This document shows, one piece after another, positions 30,301 through 41,439 of a stretch of DNA of 64,000 nucleotides (positions within the stretch are counted from its first letter, which is position 1; each line of letters opens with the position of its first letter). The notes under the pieces were generated by a model that had not been told where the DNA came from, searched no databases, and worked only from the letters and a program-made list of their open reading frames with translations. The stretch comes from an uncultured Lactobacillus sp. GTDB lineage: Bacteria > Bacillota > Bacilli > Lactobacillales > Lactobacillaceae. The DNA lies in NCBI GenBank assembly GCA_946479925.1, contig CAMLHK010000006.1:1-64000 (forward strand), given 5' to 3'. The position numbers were made by a program, and so were the translations under genes.

Positions 30301-31458
30301 GTGATTTACTTTGATAACAGTGCCACGACTAAGATTGATCCTGCTGTTTTAGCCACATATGATAAAGTAGCTCAAACTATTTGGGGCAATCCATCTAGTT
30401 TACATAAATTAGGAGACCGTGCATTTCAACTTTTAGAAAGTTCACGTAAGCAAATTGCCAGTCTTTTGGGCACAAAACAGGATGAAATTTTCTTTACCTC
30501 TGGTGGAACTGAGTCAAATAACTGGGCAATAAAAGGAACCGCTTTGCAAAAACGGGAATTTGGCAAGCATCTGATTACTTCAAGCGTTGAACATGCTTCT
30601 GTTGCCAATGCTTTTAACGCTTTAGAATATATTGGCTTTCGTGTAACCCGTTTACCCGTTGATAAAGAAGGCCGTGTTAACGTAAATGATTTACGTAATG
30701 CTTTAGATTCTGATACCACTTTGGTTTCAATAATGGGCGTTAATAATGAAATTGGTACTATCCAGCCAATCGCTGAAATTAGTGATTTATTAACTAATTA
30801 CCCGACTGTAAGTTTTCATGTGGATAATGTGCAAGCATTAGGTAAAAATATTTGGTCTCGTGTTTTTACCCCTCGTGTTGATTTTTCCAGTCTGTCAGCG
30901 CATAAATTTCATGCACCACGAGGTACCGGAATCCTTTATAAAAAAGAGGGCAAGATGCTTGCTCCCTTGCATGATGGTGGCGGTCAGGAAAAAGGTTTGC
31001 GTTCAGGTACTGAAAACTTACCGGCAATAGCAGGGATGGCTAAAGCAGTGCGCTTGCTTTTAGAAAATGAACGTGAAAAAGCTCAACGTGAGATTGCTAT
31101 TAAAGCCAAAATAGAAGAGTATCTCCAAGATAAGCCAGGAATCACTATATTTTCACCATTGAATGATAACTTTGCCCCTCATATTTTATGTTTTGCTCTT
31201 GAAGGTATTCGAGGAGAGACTCTTGTTCATACACTCGAAGAGTATGACATTTATACTTCAACTACTTCGGCCTGTTCTTCCACTAAGACTGATCAAGCAA
31301 GCACATTGGTGGCAATGCATGTTGATGATAAAGTAGCAACAAGTGCGATTCGTCTTAGTTTTGATGAAACTAATACTCTTGCCGAGGCAGATGAATTTAT
31401 TAAGGTCTTTGATAAAATTTACCATCATTTTGCCAGAATTAATCATTTAGGAGAATAA
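30301..31458 (+). CDS. Cysteine desulfurase (NifS/IscS family), ThiI partner
   Basis: 385 residues from GTG 30301 after GGAGGGGGAG. PLP lysine in SSLSAHKFHAPRG, cofactor histidine in TSSVEHASV, and the sulfur-carrying cysteine in TSACSSTK. It removes sulfur from cysteine as an enzyme persulfide. Only 6 bp before thiI, so its dedicated role is to feed ThiI for tRNA s4U8 (and perhaps thiamine thiazole), as with B. subtilis NifZ. A second desulfurase near 60 kb pairs with mnmA. Confidence 0.9.
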   Translation: MIYFDNSATTKIDPAVLATYDKVAQTIWGNPSSLHKLGDRAFQLLESSRKQIASLLGTKQDEIFFTSGGTESNNWAIKGTALQKREFGKHLITSSVEHASVANAFNALEYIGFRVTRLPVDKEGRVNVNDLRNALDSDTTLVSIMGVNNEIGTIQPIAEISDLLTNYPTVSFHVDNVQALGKNIWSRVFTPRVDFSSLSAHKFHAPRGTGILYKKEGKMLAPLHDGGGQEKGLRSGTENLPAIAGMAKAVRLLLENEREKAQREIAIKAKIEEYLQDKPGITIFSPLNDNFAPHILCFALEGIRGETLVHTLEEYDIYTSTTSACSSTKTDQASTLVAMHVDDKVATSAIRLSFDETNTLAEADEFIKVFDKIYHHFARINHLGE

Positions 31459-31464
31459 TTTTTT

Positions 31465-32682
31465 ATGAAATATACTGAAATAATGGTACGTTATGGTGAG
31501 CTGTCAACTAAAGGGAAAAATCGTAAAGATTTCATTGGCCGCTTAGCTGGTAACGTGACTAAAGTATTGCGCGATTTTCCGCAAGTCGAAATACACCCGC
31601 GGCATGATCGCATGCACATAGTTTTAAATGATGCACCTTTTGCAGAAGTCGATAAACGTTTAAAAAGGGTTTTTGGTATTCAAACTTATTCACCAACTAT
31701 CAAAGTTGAAAAAACTTTGGCAAAAATTGAAGAAACTGCTCTAGCTTTAATGAAAGAAACTTTTAAAAAGGGCATGACTTTTAAAGTCAACACTAAACGC
31801 AGTGATCACCAATTTTTATATGATACCAATGAGTTGAATAAAATGGTGGGTGACTATCTCTTTGCCAATATGGAGAATTTAAAGGTAGAAATGAAACACC
31901 CTGACATTGTCCTTAGAATTGAAGTGCGCAAGGATGCTGTCTATATTTCTAATCAGTTACTTCGCGGTGCAGGTGGAATGCCAGTTGGGACAGGTGGACG
32001 CGCCGTTATGATGCTATCTGGCGGAATTGATTCGCCAGTAGCTTCATATTTAGCTCTTAAGCGTGGTGTTGATATTGAAATGGTTCATTTTTACAGTCCG
32101 CCATATACTACTGAAAAAGCGCTAAATAAGGCTAAAGAATTAACTGGAATTCTTGCTAATTATGCTGGCAAGATCAATTTTATTGCGGTGCCATTTGCGG
32201 AAATTCAAGAAACTATCAAAGAAAAAATTCCTGAAGGCTATTTAATGACTGTACAAAGAAGATTCATGTTGCAGTTAGCAGATAAAATTAGAGCTAAAAG
32301 AAGAGGACTGGCTATTTTTAACGGTGAATCCGTTGGTCAGGTGGCTTCGCAAACTTTGGAATCAATGGCCGCAATTAATGATGTGACGACCACTCCTGTT
32401 GTCAGACCCGTTGCTACAATGGACAAAACCGAGATTATCCGTTTAGCTGAAAAGATTGGCACTTTTGATTTGTCTATCCAGCCATTTGAAGATTGTTGTA
32501 CTATCTTCGCACCGCCTCGTCCCAAAACTAAGCCCAAAATCGATAAAGCACGGGAATTTGAAAATCGTTTGGATGTTGAAGGATTAATTGACCGCGCTCT
32601 AGCTGGTATACAAGTAACTTCAATTTATCCTAATGATAAGTTTTTGGCAGATAAAGCGGCAGAAGATGCTGCACTACTGTAA
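31465..32682 (+). CDS. thiI: tRNA 4-thiouridine synthetase ThiI
   Basis: 405 residues. N-terminal ferredoxin-like and THUMP domains (about 1-165), then a PP-loop ATPase ([11 protein letters not shown] near 180). The C-terminal rhodanese domain of E. coli ThiI is missing, the normal short Firmicutes form that takes persulfide directly from its partner desulfurase. Acts on U8 of tRNA. Confidence 0.94.
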   Translation: MKYTEIMVRYGELSTKGKNRKDFIGRLAGNVTKVLRDFPQVEIHPRHDRMHIVLNDAPFAEVDKRLKRVFGIQTYSPTIKVEKTLAKIEETALALMKETFKKGMTFKVNTKRSDHQFLYDTNELNKMVGDYLFANMENLKVEMKHPDIVLRIEVRKDAVYISNQLLRGAGGMPVGTGGRAVMMLSGGIDSPVASYLALKRGVDIEMVHFYSPPYTTEKALNKAKELTGILANYAGKINFIAVPFAEIQETIKEKIPEGYLMTVQRRFMLQLADKIRAKRRGLAIFNGESVGQVASQTLESMAAINDVTTTPVVRPVATMDKTEIIRLAEKIGTFDLSIQPFEDCCTIFAPPRPKTKPKIDKAREFENRLDVEGLIDRALAGIQVTSIYPNDKFLADKAAEDAALL

Positions 32683-32697
32683 AAAACGTGTTATAAT

Positions 32698-32935
32698 ACG
32701 CCCAAAGCAATAATTGAGAGGTATTAACCTTATAGATAGAGAAAGGCTGATAGTGGTGAAAGGCCGAATGAAGGTTAATTGGTAGCTCAATTGGACTGAT
32801 TGGCTGAACTAACAGTAGGCTGATCCGGCAAATTCGCCGTTATCATTATTAAGAGAGGCAGAATTTATTCTGCTTAATTTTAGGTGGTACCGCGGTTAAT
32901 CACATCGTCCTAGACATGTTGTCTAGGACTTTTTT
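32698..32935 (+). promoter_or_regulatory. T-box riboswitch leader of valS
   Basis: A TATAAT at 32692-32697 precedes the leader. A stem base AACCTT/AAGGTT (about 32726-32776), the K-turn-like AGAGA and the GGTGAAA bulge region are visible. The T-box AGGTGGTACCGCGG is at 32882-32895. A terminator GTCCTAGAC/GTCTAGGAC then T6 is at 32907-32935. Uncharged tRNA-Val would pair with the T-box and switch on valS. GTT at 32774-32776 is a possible specifier, not proven. Confidence 0.88.
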
Positions 32936-32950
32936 ATTGGGAGGAGAACT

Positions 32951-35590
32951 ATGACAGATTTAGCACCAAAATATGACCCACGCGAGGTTGAACAGGGTAG
33001 ATATCAAAAGTGGCTTGATCAAGATTTATTTAAGCCATCTGGAGATAAAAAGGCACATCCCTATGCAATTGTTATTCCGCCACCAAATGTTACTGGTAAG
33101 CTTCATTTAGGTCATGCTTGGGATACAGCAATTCAGGATACATTAATTAGATTTAAAAGAATGCAGGGTTATGATACCTTGTATCTTCCGGGAATGGATC
33201 ATGCCGGAATTGCAACTCAGGCAAAAGTTGAGGCTAAATTACGCAAACAGGGTAAAGACCGTCATGAAATGGGACGTGAAGCTTTTGTTAAACAAGTTTG
33301 GGACTGGAAAGATGAGTACGCTGCTATTATCAAGAGCCAGTGGGCAAAATTGGGCCTGTCACTAGATTATTCACGTGAAAGATTTACATTAGATAAGGGT
33401 TTGTCTAAAGCTGTTCGCCGCGTCTTTGTCCAACTTTACAATGAAGGATTAATTTATCGCGGGGAATACATTATCAATTGGGATCCTGAGTTGCAAACAG
33501 CTCTAAGCGATATCGAAGTTATTCACCAAGACGATAAAGGCGCTTTTTATCATATTAAATATCCGTTTGCGGATGGTTCCGGATTTGTTGAAATTGCAAC
33601 TACACGTCCTGAAACCATGTTCGGTGATACTGCTGTTGCCGTGGCACCAGGGGATGAACGATATAAAGATCTTATCGGCAAAGAATTAGTTTTACCGCTA
33701 GTGGGACGCCATATTCCAATTATTGAAGATCAACACGTTGATCCTGAATTTGGTACAGGTTTAGTAAAGATTACACCTGCTCATGACCCTAACGACTTTT
33801 TAGTCGGCAATCGTCATCACTTAAAACGGATTAACGTCATGAACGACGATGGCACTATGAACGAAAATGCCGGTAAGTATGAAGGGATGGATCGTTTTGA
33901 GTGCCGTGAAGCATTAGTTAAGGACCTGAAGGAACAGGGCTATCTGATTAAAGTTAAGCCGATTGTGCACTCAGTTGGACACTCAGAGCGTTCTGGCGTT
34001 CAAGTTGAACCTCGTCTTTCCACTCAATGGTTTGTTAAGATGAAACCATTAGCTGATAAAGTTTTAGAAAATCAAAAAACTGCGGGTAAGGTTAATTTTG
34101 TACCAAAAAGATTTGAACAAACTTTAGATCACTGGATGGAGGATGTTCATGACTGGGTAATTTCACGCCAATTATGGTGGGGACACCGAATTCCTGCTTG
34201 GTACAATAAAAAGACCGGTGAAATGTATGTTGGCGAAAAAGCGCCAAAGGACATTGAAAACTGGAAACAAGATCCAGATGTACTAGATACCTGGTTCTCC
34301 AGTGCTTTATGGCCATTCTCAACTTTAGGCTGGCCTGATGAAAATTCTGCTGATTTTAAGCGTTATTTCCCAACCAATGCCTTAGTTACTGGCTATGATA
34401 TTATCTTTTTCTGGGTTTCACGGATGATATTCCAGAGCTTGCATTTTACACATGAAAAACCGTTTAATGACGTGGTACTTCATGGCTTGATTCGTGATGA
34501 ACAAGGACGTAAAATGAGTAAATCTTTGGGTAACGGGGTCGATCCAATGGATGTTATTGACCAGTATGGTGCCGATGCTTTACGCTGGTTCTTGCTTAAC
34601 GGTACAGCTCCAGGTCAAGATACTCGTTATAATCCTAAACAATTGGCATCTGCATGGAACTTTATCAATAAGATTTGGAATGCCGCCAGATTTGTCATTA
34701 TGAATTTACCAGAAGATGCACAACCTGCTCATATGCCAGATACAGCTAAATTCGACTTAGCAGATGGTTGGATTTTTGATCGTTTAAATCATACTGTGAG
34801 TGAAGTTATTCGGTTATTTGATGACTATCAATTTGGAGAAGCTGGTCGTGAATTATACAACTTCATTTGGAACGACTTCTGTGACTGGTACATCGAAATG
34901 GCCAAAGTAGCTTTGAATGGTAATGATCAAGAATTAAAAGCAAGAAAACAAGATAATTTAATTTGGATTCTTGACCAAATCTTGCGTTTATTACATCCAA
35001 TTATGCCATTTGTAACTGAAAAGCTTTGGCTCTCAATGCCACACGATGGTGAGTCAATTATGGTGGCTAAGTATCCTGAAGTACATGCTGAATTTGAAAA
35101 TGAACCAGCTTGTCATGACATGGCTTTCTTAATTGAAATTATTAAGGCGGTACGTAACATTCGCATGGAAGTAAATGCTCCGTTATCTTCTTCAATAGAC
35201 ATCATGATTCAGTTAGAAGACGCAAAGAATGAAAGAATTTTAACTGACAATGAAGATTACGTTAAGAACTTCTTGCATCCAAAGGAATTAACCATTTCAA
35301 CTCAAATTGCTGCACCAAAACTTGCTAAAACTGCTGTAATTTCAGGAGCTCAGATCTTTGTGCCGTTAGCTGATTTAGTCAATATTGCCGACGAAATCAA
35401 GCGCATGACCAAAGAAGAAAAAGATTTGCAAGCTGAAGTTGAACGCTCAACTAAGAAACTAAATAATCAAGGCTTTGTCGCACATGCTCCGGAAGCTGTG
35501 GTAAATAAAGAAAAGGCGAAAAAAGCTGATTATGAAAGTCAACTTCAAAGCGTTCAGGAAAGAATTCAAGAATTAAAGAAGAGTGAATAA
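32951..35590 (+). CDS. valS: Valyl-tRNA synthetase
   Basis: 879 residues, normal length. Class I signatures HLGHAW (HIGH) near residue 52 and KMSKS in [12 protein letters not shown]; editing CP1 domain between them; C-terminal coiled coil (about 815-879, [20 protein letters not shown]) that holds tRNA. ATG after GGGAGGAG. Its last 8 bases overlap the folC start. Confidence 0.97.
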   Translation: MTDLAPKYDPREVEQGRYQKWLDQDLFKPSGDKKAHPYAIVIPPPNVTGKLHLGHAWDTAIQDTLIRFKRMQGYDTLYLPGMDHAGIATQAKVEAKLRKQGKDRHEMGREAFVKQVWDWKDEYAAIIKSQWAKLGLSLDYSRERFTLDKGLSKAVRRVFVQLYNEGLIYRGEYIINWDPELQTALSDIEVIHQDDKGAFYHIKYPFADGSGFVEIATTRPETMFGDTAVAVAPGDERYKDLIGKELVLPLVGRHIPIIEDQHVDPEFGTGLVKITPAHDPNDFLVGNRHHLKRINVMNDDGTMNENAGKYEGMDRFECREALVKDLKEQGYLIKVKPIVHSVGHSERSGVQVEPRLSTQWFVKMKPLADKVLENQKTAGKVNFVPKRFEQTLDHWMEDVHDWVISRQLWWGHRIPAWYNKKTGEMYVGEKAPKDIENWKQDPDVLDTWFSSALWPFSTLGWPDENSADFKRYFPTNALVTGYDIIFFWVSRMIFQSLHFTHEKPFNDVVLHGLIRDEQGRKMSKSLGNGVDPMDVIDQYGADALRWFLLNGTAPGQDTRYNPKQLASAWNFINKIWNAARFVIMNLPEDAQPAHMPDTAKFDLADGWIFDRLNHTVSEVIRLFDDYQFGEAGRELYNFIWNDFCDWYIEMAKVALNGNDQELKARKQDNLIWILDQILRLLHPIMPFVTEKLWLSMPHDGESIMVAKYPEVHAEFENEPACHDMAFLIEIIKAVRNIRMEVNAPLSSSIDIMIQLEDAKNERILTDNEDYVKNFLHPKELTISTQIAAPKLAKTAVISGAQIFVPLADLVNIADEIKRMTKEEKDLQAEVERSTKKLNNQGFVAHAPEAVVNKEKAKKADYESQLQSVQERIQELKKSE

Positions 35591-36869
35591 CGTGACTTTT
35601 ACCAAAGCTCAAGATGTGATTAATTATTTATACTCACTTCCTAAATTACATGAAAAAGCAGATTTAACATATATTAAGACAATTTTGGCTATGTTAGGTA
35701 ATCCGCAAGATCAGATAAAAACAATCCATGTTACGGGCACGAATGGTAAAGGCTCAACTTCTTACTATTTAAGTAATTTGTTGCAAAAGGCTGGTCAAAA
35801 GACTGGCCTTTTTGTTTCGCCCTATGTTTTTGAATTTAACGAGCGAATTCAGTTGAATGGTCAAAATATCAGTAACCAAAGTTTGATTGGAATAGCCAAT
35901 AAAATAGAGTCGGTTTTGACAAAAATTCGTAAAAACAATCCTGCTTTTTCATTAGTGACGTTTGAATATGAAGTAGTATTGGCATTTCTTTATTTTGCAC
36001 AAGAAAAATGTGATTATGCTGTGATAGAAGTTGGCATAGGTGGTGAGCATGACAAAACTAATGTCATTACACCGCAAGTCAGCGTGATTACTACAGTTGG
36101 ACTAGATCATGAGCAAGTTATCGGACCAACGCTAGCAGATATTGCCCGTGAAAAAAGTGGCATAATAAAGAAAAATCGGCCAGTTGTTTTAGGTAATATT
36201 CCAAAGGAAGTGCTACCTATTATTCAGCAAAAGGCTCAAAAAGAAAATGCTCTGGTTAAAAAACTTGGTTCTGACTTTAATGTTTTACTTCAAGAAAACT
36301 TGGAGTATCAAGATCAATTTCAAAAGCTTGCTTTTATACCCAGGCCACTAGTTGAAGGCTATGATATTGGTATTGCAATTCAAGCCTTTAGCTTATTAAA
36401 TCTATCACTTTCTGCTTCAGAGATAGAAGATGCAATAAACCAAACAACTGTACCTGGACGTTATCAAATCTTGCAAAATAATCCTTTAATTATCCTTGAT
36501 GGAGCGCACAATATTCAGGCAATGCAAAACCTGCTAAATTTTGCTCATTTTAAGCGGAAAAAAAAGCAAGGCAAAATTAGAGTATTGATTATGATGATGA
36601 AAGATAAGGATATTGAGCAAGTTTTTAAACTGTTTAAACCGGCAGATGAAGTTCACTTAACTACAATTGATTATCCGCGTGCAGCTAAAAAAGAAGACTA
36701 TCCGGTTTGGATTCAAAAAAAATATCATTATCACGTTGACTGGCGAACTTCTTATCAAGAATTAAAGCAGAAGAGTCAAACAAATGATATACTGCTAGTA
36801 ACAGGATCATTTTACTTAGTTGGGAATATTTTACAAATGGAGATAAAAGATGCGTGTTCAAGGCATTAA
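35583..36869 (+). CDS. folC: Folylpolyglutamate/dihydrofolate synthase
   Basis: About 428 residues. Mur-ligase-like fold with ATP loop [13 protein letters not shown] and [14 protein letters not shown], plus the C-terminal [10 protein letters not shown]. It adds glutamates to folates. The start is GTG 35583 or GTG 35592; AGAAGAG fits either. Translationally coupled to valS, a Firmicutes-wide arrangement. Confidence 0.92.
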   Translation: MNNVTFTKAQDVINYLYSLPKLHEKADLTYIKTILAMLGNPQDQIKTIHVTGTNGKGSTSYYLSNLLQKAGQKTGLFVSPYVFEFNERIQLNGQNISNQSLIGIANKIESVLTKIRKNNPAFSLVTFEYEVVLAFLYFAQEKCDYAVIEVGIGGEHDKTNVITPQVSVITTVGLDHEQVIGPTLADIAREKSGIIKKNRPVVLGNIPKEVLPIIQQKAQKENALVKKLGSDFNVLLQENLEYQDQFQKLAFIPRPLVEGYDIGIAIQAFSLLNLSLSASEIEDAINQTTVPGRYQILQNNPLIILDGAHNIQAMQNLLNFAHFKRKKKQGKIRVLIMMMKDKDIEQVFKLFKPADEVHLTTIDYPRAAKKEDYPVWIQKKYHYHVDWRTSYQELKQKSQTNDILLVTGSFYLVGNILQMEIKDACSRH

Positions 36870-37530
36870 GGATGATATCAAAGGCATTTTGTTTGATATG
36901 GATGGCTTGCTGGTTAATTCCGAAAATTTATATTGGGAAGCCAATATTCAGGCTGCTAAGGAGGCAAATCTTGGTACGCCAGATGATATTTATCTCAAAT
37001 TAGTTGGCTCGACAACAACTGATATGAACGATTTTTACCAGCAATACTTTAAGAATAAAGAACAACGTGACCAATTTATTAAACGTACTGATGAACTAGT
37101 ATGGCAGTGGACTGAACAAGGTAAATTAAAGTTAAGGCCGGGAGTGCAAAAAGCTCTTGATCGGTTTCAGGCTGCCGGATTGCCTATGGCTGTGGTAACC
37201 AGTAATTCTGAAAATGTGGTGGAGCATAATTTATGGGCCACAGGAACGCGTAACTATTTTCAATTTCACTTAAATTATGACGATGTAAAAAATAATAATG
37301 TCAAGCCTAAGCCTGCACCAGATATTTATCTTTTGGCAGCCCAAAAATTACATGTTGCCAAAAATAATATTTTAGCATTCGAAGATTCTTCTCCTGGCTT
37401 GCTAGCTGCTGTTAATGCCGGCTTAAAATGTGTAATGGTGCCGGATTTAATTCCAGCTACCGCCGAAGATCATCAGAATGCGGCTTTTGTTTGTCAAGAT
37501 TTCTTTGAATTTTTACAAAAAGTTAGTTAG
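36850..37530 (+). CDS. HAD-like phosphatase (beta-phosphoglucomutase/YhcW-like)
   Basis: 226 residues. HAD motif I FDMDGLLVNSE with nucleophile Asp, motif II VVTSNS, motif III K (KPKPAPDIY) and motif IV FEDSSPG. Helical cap of class I after motif I. It probably hydrolyses a phosphorylated sugar or nucleotide; the true substrate is unknown. It overlaps the end of folC by 20 bases. Confidence 0.85.
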   Translation: MRVQGIKDDIKGILFDMDGLLVNSENLYWEANIQAAKEANLGTPDDIYLKLVGSTTTDMNDFYQQYFKNKEQRDQFIKRTDELVWQWTEQGKLKLRPGVQKALDRFQAAGLPMAVVTSNSENVVEHNLWATGTRNYFQFHLNYDDVKNNNVKPKPAPDIYLLAAQKLHVAKNNILAFEDSSPGLLAAVNAGLKCVMVPDLIPATAEDHQNAAFVCQDFFEFLQKVS

Positions 37531-37565
37531 TTTTGGCGTATATAAATAGTGAAAGGAATGATTTT

Positions 37566-38189
37566 ATGGAATTAATAAGGTCTCATCACTATTTAATTAA
37601 AACTGACTGGGAAATGCTGAACAGTTTTTTTGATGAACTGAAAGAACATGGAATTGAAAATTTTGATGAACTTCTTGTTAAGTTGGAAGAATTAAAGATA
37701 AGAAATGCCAATGATCTGCTTAAATATGTATCTGGTGACCAATGCTGTGACAGTTTAGCAATTTTAGGTGAGGGATTACTTGAAAGATTGCGCTCCGCGG
37801 TATCAGACCGGGAACTTATTATGACTTCAAGCGATGAAGTCGGTACTTATTTATTAGATAAATTTGCAGGACATAAACAAGAAGAACTATGGGCAATCTA
37901 CATAGATAACAGTAATCATATAATTGCTGAAAAGAAGTTGTTTCAAGGTACTTTGGATAAGTCAATAGCGCATCCACGAGAGGTTTTTCGTTGGGCAGTT
38001 ATTTATGCCTGTGCCGGCTTCTTTGTAGTGCATAATCATCCCAGCGGTAATTTGTTACCTTCAAAAAGTGATATTGAACTCACTGAGATGCTTCATGAGG
38101 CAGCAAAACTATTTCGGATTGAATTTCTTGATCATTTTATTGTGGGCAAAGGAAATTACTTTAGTTTCTGTGAACGGCAATTATTTTAA
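37566..38189 (+). CDS. radC: RadC/JAB domain protein
   Basis: 207 residues from ATG 37566 (MELIRSHHYLIKTDWEM) with AAAGGAATG upstream; an earlier in-frame ATG lacks a site. The JAB/MPN metal motif HNHPSGNLLPSKSDIE is complete. The N-terminal UPF0758 helix-hairpin-helix part is divergent (no clear GPG-type hairpin). Despite its name the DNA-repair role is not supported. Located just before mreB, as in many bacilli. Confidence 0.87.
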   Translation: MELIRSHHYLIKTDWEMLNSFFDELKEHGIENFDELLVKLEELKIRNANDLLKYVSGDQCCDSLAILGEGLLERLRSAVSDRELIMTSSDEVGTYLLDKFAGHKQEELWAIYIDNSNHIIAEKKLFQGTLDKSIAHPREVFRWAVIYACAGFFVVHNHPSGNLLPSKSDIELTEMLHEAAKLFRIEFLDHFIVGKGNYFSFCERQLF

Positions 38190-38286
38190 AATCATCTTAA
38201 AGTTACGTTCCATTTTCTTTTTTAAGTTGCACTTTATGCTATAATTATTCAAGATTTAGAGACTGCAATAATAAGGAGAGATTTAC

Positions 38287-39291
38287 GTGTTTGGATTAGG
38301 AGCAAAAAATATTGGCATTGACTTAGGAACTGCCAATACTCTTGTTTATATGGAAGGTAAAGGGATTGTTTTAAGAGAGCCTTCTGTGGTGGCAAAAAAC
38401 ACCCATACCGGCAAGGTAATTGCGGTAGGGTCAGAAGCAAGAGAAATGATCGGCAGAACACCAGAAAGTATAGTGGCTATTAGGCCAATGAAAGATGGCG
38501 TAATTGCTGATTATGATACAACTGCCTCAATGCTTAAGTATTTTATCGAAAAGACTGTTGGCAATTCCAAACCTTCAGCTATGATTTGTGTACCTTCTGG
38601 TGTTACTGAGGTTGAAAAGCGGGCAGTGATTGATGCTGCTCGTGTAGCTGGAGCACGTGAAGCTTTTGTAATAGAAGAACCATTTGCAGCTGCTATTGGG
38701 GCAGGATTGCCAGTAATGGATCCCACTGGCTCAATGGTTGTAGATATTGGTGGGGGAACTACCGATGTTGCGACTATTTCTTTAGGGGGAATAGTTTCTT
38801 CTACCTCAATCCGCCAAGCCGGTGATAAGTTCAATACGGCAATTGTGAATTATGTTCACTCTAATTTTAATTTGCTAATTGGTGAGAGAACTGCTGAAGA
38901 TATTAAAATTCAAATTGGTTCTGCTTCAGTTGAAAAGGCTAAAGATATTGAAGCAGTCAATATTCGTGGCCGTGATTTAGTTACTGGTTTACCAAAATCA
39001 GTTGATGTAAAAGCAGTCGATGTAGCTCATGCTATTCAAGATGTTGTTCAGGACATTATCGTTGCAATTAAGGAAACGCTTGAACAGACCTCCCCTGAAA
39101 TAGCAGCAGACGTCATTGATCACGGAATTGTATTGACAGGCGGTGGAGCTTTACTAAAAAACTTACCTGAGATTATTTCCGAAGCTACTAAAGTGCCAGT
39201 ATTTATAGCCCAAGATCCACTAGATTGTGTTGCAGTTGGTACAGGTGAGTCTCTGAAAAATATTGAAGTAATGCGCAAAAATCGCAGATAA
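38287..39291 (+). CDS. mreB: Rod shape-determining protein MreB (second paralogue)
   Basis: 334 residues from GTG 38287 after AAGGAGAG. Actin motifs [11 protein letters not shown] and [22 protein letters not shown]. Canonical MreB heading mreBCD. It resembles the protein at 21518 over its full length but is nearer the classic MreB sequence ([19 protein letters not shown] in pieces). Confidence 0.95.
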   Translation: MFGLGAKNIGIDLGTANTLVYMEGKGIVLREPSVVAKNTHTGKVIAVGSEAREMIGRTPESIVAIRPMKDGVIADYDTTASMLKYFIEKTVGNSKPSAMICVPSGVTEVEKRAVIDAARVAGAREAFVIEEPFAAAIGAGLPVMDPTGSMVVDIGGGTTDVATISLGGIVSSTSIRQAGDKFNTAIVNYVHSNFNLLIGERTAEDIKIQIGSASVEKAKDIEAVNIRGRDLVTGLPKSVDVKAVDVAHAIQDVVQDIIVAIKETLEQTSPEIAADVIDHGIVLTGGGALLKNLPEIISEATKVPVFIAQDPLDCVAVGTGESLKNIEVMRKNRR

Positions 39292-39295
39292 TACT

Positions 39296-39326
39296 AAAAG
39301 TCGGCTGTTTTCGCCGGCTTTTCTTT
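39296..39326 (+). terminator. Weak terminator-like hairpin between mreB and mreC
   Basis: AAAAGTCGGC (39296-39305) pairs with GCCGGCTTTT (39313-39322) with one wobble, then CTTT. Probably a partial terminator or mRNA-stability hairpin that sets a higher dose of mreB than mreC and mreD. Confidence 0.6.
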
Positions 39327-39341
39327 AGGGACTGTTTCCAA

Positions 39342-40193
39342 ATGAAGAAATTTCTACAAAACAAAAAATTATTATCGGCATGTATAGCAGTTATTTTGGC
39401 TTTTACTGTTATAGGAGGCAGTGTCAGCTTACGTAATAGACGTGATACCCCCCTGATTATTCAGAGTTTTGGCAATGATGTGGTCGCAGTGGGATCAAGA
39501 ATAATTGATTTTCCATTAAGTTTTGTTTCTGGCAGTTTAAATAATGTTCACGATTTGTTGAATACTCAAGATGAAAATAACTACCTCAAAAGCAAAGTTA
39601 CTGACTTAGAACAAACAAAAGCTCGTAATGCTAGCTTGGAAGCTGAAAACAAACAACTTAAATCAGCATTAAAAGTAAAAAATACGCTTACTGACTATAA
39701 TATTATTCAAGCGTCTGTCATTTCTCGTTCACCGGACAGTTGGACAGACCTGTTGGTTATTAATAAAGGATCTACATCTGGCTTGCGTAAAAATATGGCG
39801 GTAATGTCCGGCGGTGGTATTATTGGTCGCCTAATAGAAGTCAATGCCGCTACTGCAAAAGTTGAATTAATAACAACTAGTGATAAATCAGCCAATCGTT
39901 TCGCAGTTGAAGCACAAGCCGTAAACGGAAAAAAAGTTCATGGAATTATTACGGTAATAGGTAACAAGACACTAGCATTTACTCAGGCGGTCGACAGTAA
40001 AAAACTAAAGCGTGGTGCAAAAATTTACACTAGCGGATTAGGTGGTAATTCACCCAAAGGATTATTGGTAGGAACAGTTTCTACTACAACCCATGATACA
40101 TTTGGCTTATCTGATTTAATTAAAATTAATCCAGCAGGTGACTTAAATGATCCTTCTGTAGTTTCAGTTATTAAAAGGAAAGTGAACGACTAA
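39342..40193 (+). CDS. mreC: Rod shape-determining protein MreC
   Basis: 283 residues. Short cytoplasmic tail and one membrane helix (about 12-28), coiled coil (about 75-113), then the extracellular beta-barrel pair with the SPDSWTDLLVINKGSTSGL-type segment. Links the MreB filament to wall enzymes. Its stop overlaps the mreD ATG by one base. Confidence 0.93.
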   Translation: MKKFLQNKKLLSACIAVILAFTVIGGSVSLRNRRDTPLIIQSFGNDVVAVGSRIIDFPLSFVSGSLNNVHDLLNTQDENNYLKSKVTDLEQTKARNASLEAENKQLKSALKVKNTLTDYNIIQASVISRSPDSWTDLLVINKGSTSGLRKNMAVMSGGGIIGRLIEVNAATAKVELITTSDKSANRFAVEAQAVNGKKVHGIITVIGNKTLAFTQAVDSKKLKRGAKIYTSGLGGNSPKGLLVGTVSTTTHDTFGLSDLIKINPAGDLNDPSVVSVIKRKVND

Positions 40194-40726
40194 TGAAGTC
40201 TCTGCGAAAATTTAGTCTTGTTTTAGCTTTATATATAGTTTTAGCTATCAGCGGCAGTTTGTCTTTATTCTTTCACCGGTTTTTTTTAATAGGTAATGCT
40301 ACAAACTTATTGGTACCCGTTAGCATGATGTTAATAGCACTTTTTGATGACACTAATCATAAAGAGATTTGGTTAGCTTTTGGTACTGGTATAGTAAGTG
40401 ATATTTATTTTTTTGGTATTATTGGTGTTTATGCCATTAGTTTACCTATAATTTGCTGGCTGTTGCAAAAAGCTGCCAGATTTTTACCAGAAGTTTTTTG
40501 GGCCCGAATTTTAGCGATTTTAATCTCTTCTATTCTGGTTGAGGGCTATACTTGGCTTATTATGAATATGACAGGCCTGACGAGTATTAGTTCAATTGAA
40601 TTGATAAAAAGTATTTTGCCAACCTTATGTTGGGCATTTATTTTTGCTTGCGTTACTTATAAATTATGGTGGAATTTAGCCGTTAACTATCCTTTTATGG
40701 TAAATTTAGATAATTATCAACAATAA
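40193..40726 (+). CDS. mreD: Rod shape-determining protein MreD
   Basis: 177 residues, five to six membrane helices, no long loops. Assigned by topology, length and position after mreC; MreD sequences diverge strongly. Part of the elongasome scaffold. Confidence 0.9.
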   Translation: MKSLRKFSLVLALYIVLAISGSLSLFFHRFFLIGNATNLLVPVSMMLIALFDDTNHKEIWLAFGTGIVSDIYFFGIIGVYAISLPIICWLLQKAARFLPEVFWARILAILISSILVEGYTWLIMNMTGLTSISSIELIKSILPTLCWAFIFACVTYKLWWNLAVNYPFMVNLDNYQQ

Positions 40727-40757
40727 AAAACGTGAGACAATGATCTCACGCTTTTTT
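40725..40757. terminator. Shared terminator of mreBCD and the DUF4044 gene
   Basis: Stem AAAACGTGAGA/TCTCACG with A and T tracts on both sides. It touches the mreD stop on one side and the DUF4044 stop codon (40756-40758) on the other. Confidence 0.85.
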
Positions 40758-40896
40758 ATTCGAAAAAGCCAAAGCTGGATAATGCACCAACAACTTGCAT
40801 TACTACAGCAGCTAAAGTTATTATTGCCATTAGCCAGGCCATAGCAATTGTTAGCTTTTGAAATTTAGATCTCTTTTTCTTATGTCTTCTCGTCAT
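40756..40896 (-). CDS. DUF4044-like 46-residue membrane protein
   Basis: Small frame on the minus strand: ATG 40896 after GGAGGTC, sequence starting MTRRHKKKRSKFQKLTIAMA and ending SSFGFFE. A strongly basic N-terminus is followed by one membrane helix (about 16-40). Size, basic head and helix match the DUF4044 family known from lactobacilli. Convergent with mreD and sharing its terminator. Function unknown. Confidence 0.8.
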   Translation of the reverse strand: MTRRHKKKRSKFQKLTIAMAWLMAIITLAAVVMQVVGALSSFGFFE

Positions 40897-40998
40897 TGAT
40901 AGACCTCCCTATTTGAACAATATTTTATGCTACTTAAAAGTTTTTTTCAATTAGAGAGTAAGATAAAATAGAGATTAGATAATAGAGGAATATAGCCA

Positions 40999-41325
40999 AT
41001 GTTTTTAATTTTTTTGATACCTATTGTTGGTCTTGTTTTAGCTTTTCTTATTAATAAGATGTTTCCCAAGGCGCAATTTCGCGGATATGATTTATTACCA
41101 TTCTTTTTTATATATGCATGCCACCTGATTACCCTGAATCAGAAAAGGCCTGAGTTTTTGCCATATGGGTTTTTTGTCTTCTTCATTTTAGTTATAATAA
41201 TAGCTATAACGGAAGCAATTAAAAATAAGAACTTGTCCATAAGTAAAACTTTCCGCAAAATATGGGACTATTTAACTGTTAATACTATTTTTTGGTATTT
41301 AGGGTTATTATTTTTAATGATATAG
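40999..41325 (+). CDS. DUF3397 membrane protein
   Basis: 108 residues with four membrane helices (about 1-19, 31-47, 55-71, 92-107). AGAGGAA precedes the ATG. A lactobacillus-type family normally found immediately upstream of mraZ. No known function; position suggests the wall or division network. Confidence 0.78.
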   Translation: MFLIFLIPIVGLVLAFLINKMFPKAQFRGYDLLPFFFIYACHLITLNQKRPEFLPYGFFVFFILVIIIAITEAIKNKNLSISKTFRKIWDYLTVNTIFWYLGLLFLMI

Positions 41326-41362
41326 TCAAACTTTTTGAGTAAAAAAATTTATTTTTCAAGTT

Positions 41363-41393
41363 AAACGCAAACCTGCAATGGTCTGCGTTTTTT
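41363..41393 (+). terminator. Terminator upstream of mraZ
   Basis: ACGCA plus ACC pairs with GGT plus TGCGT around TGCAAT, followed by six T. It isolates the dcw cluster from the DUF3397 transcript. Confidence 0.75.
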
Positions 41394-41439
41394 ACTTTTT
41401 GGCTTATAAAAAATAAATGTTAAACTTTATAACTAAAAA

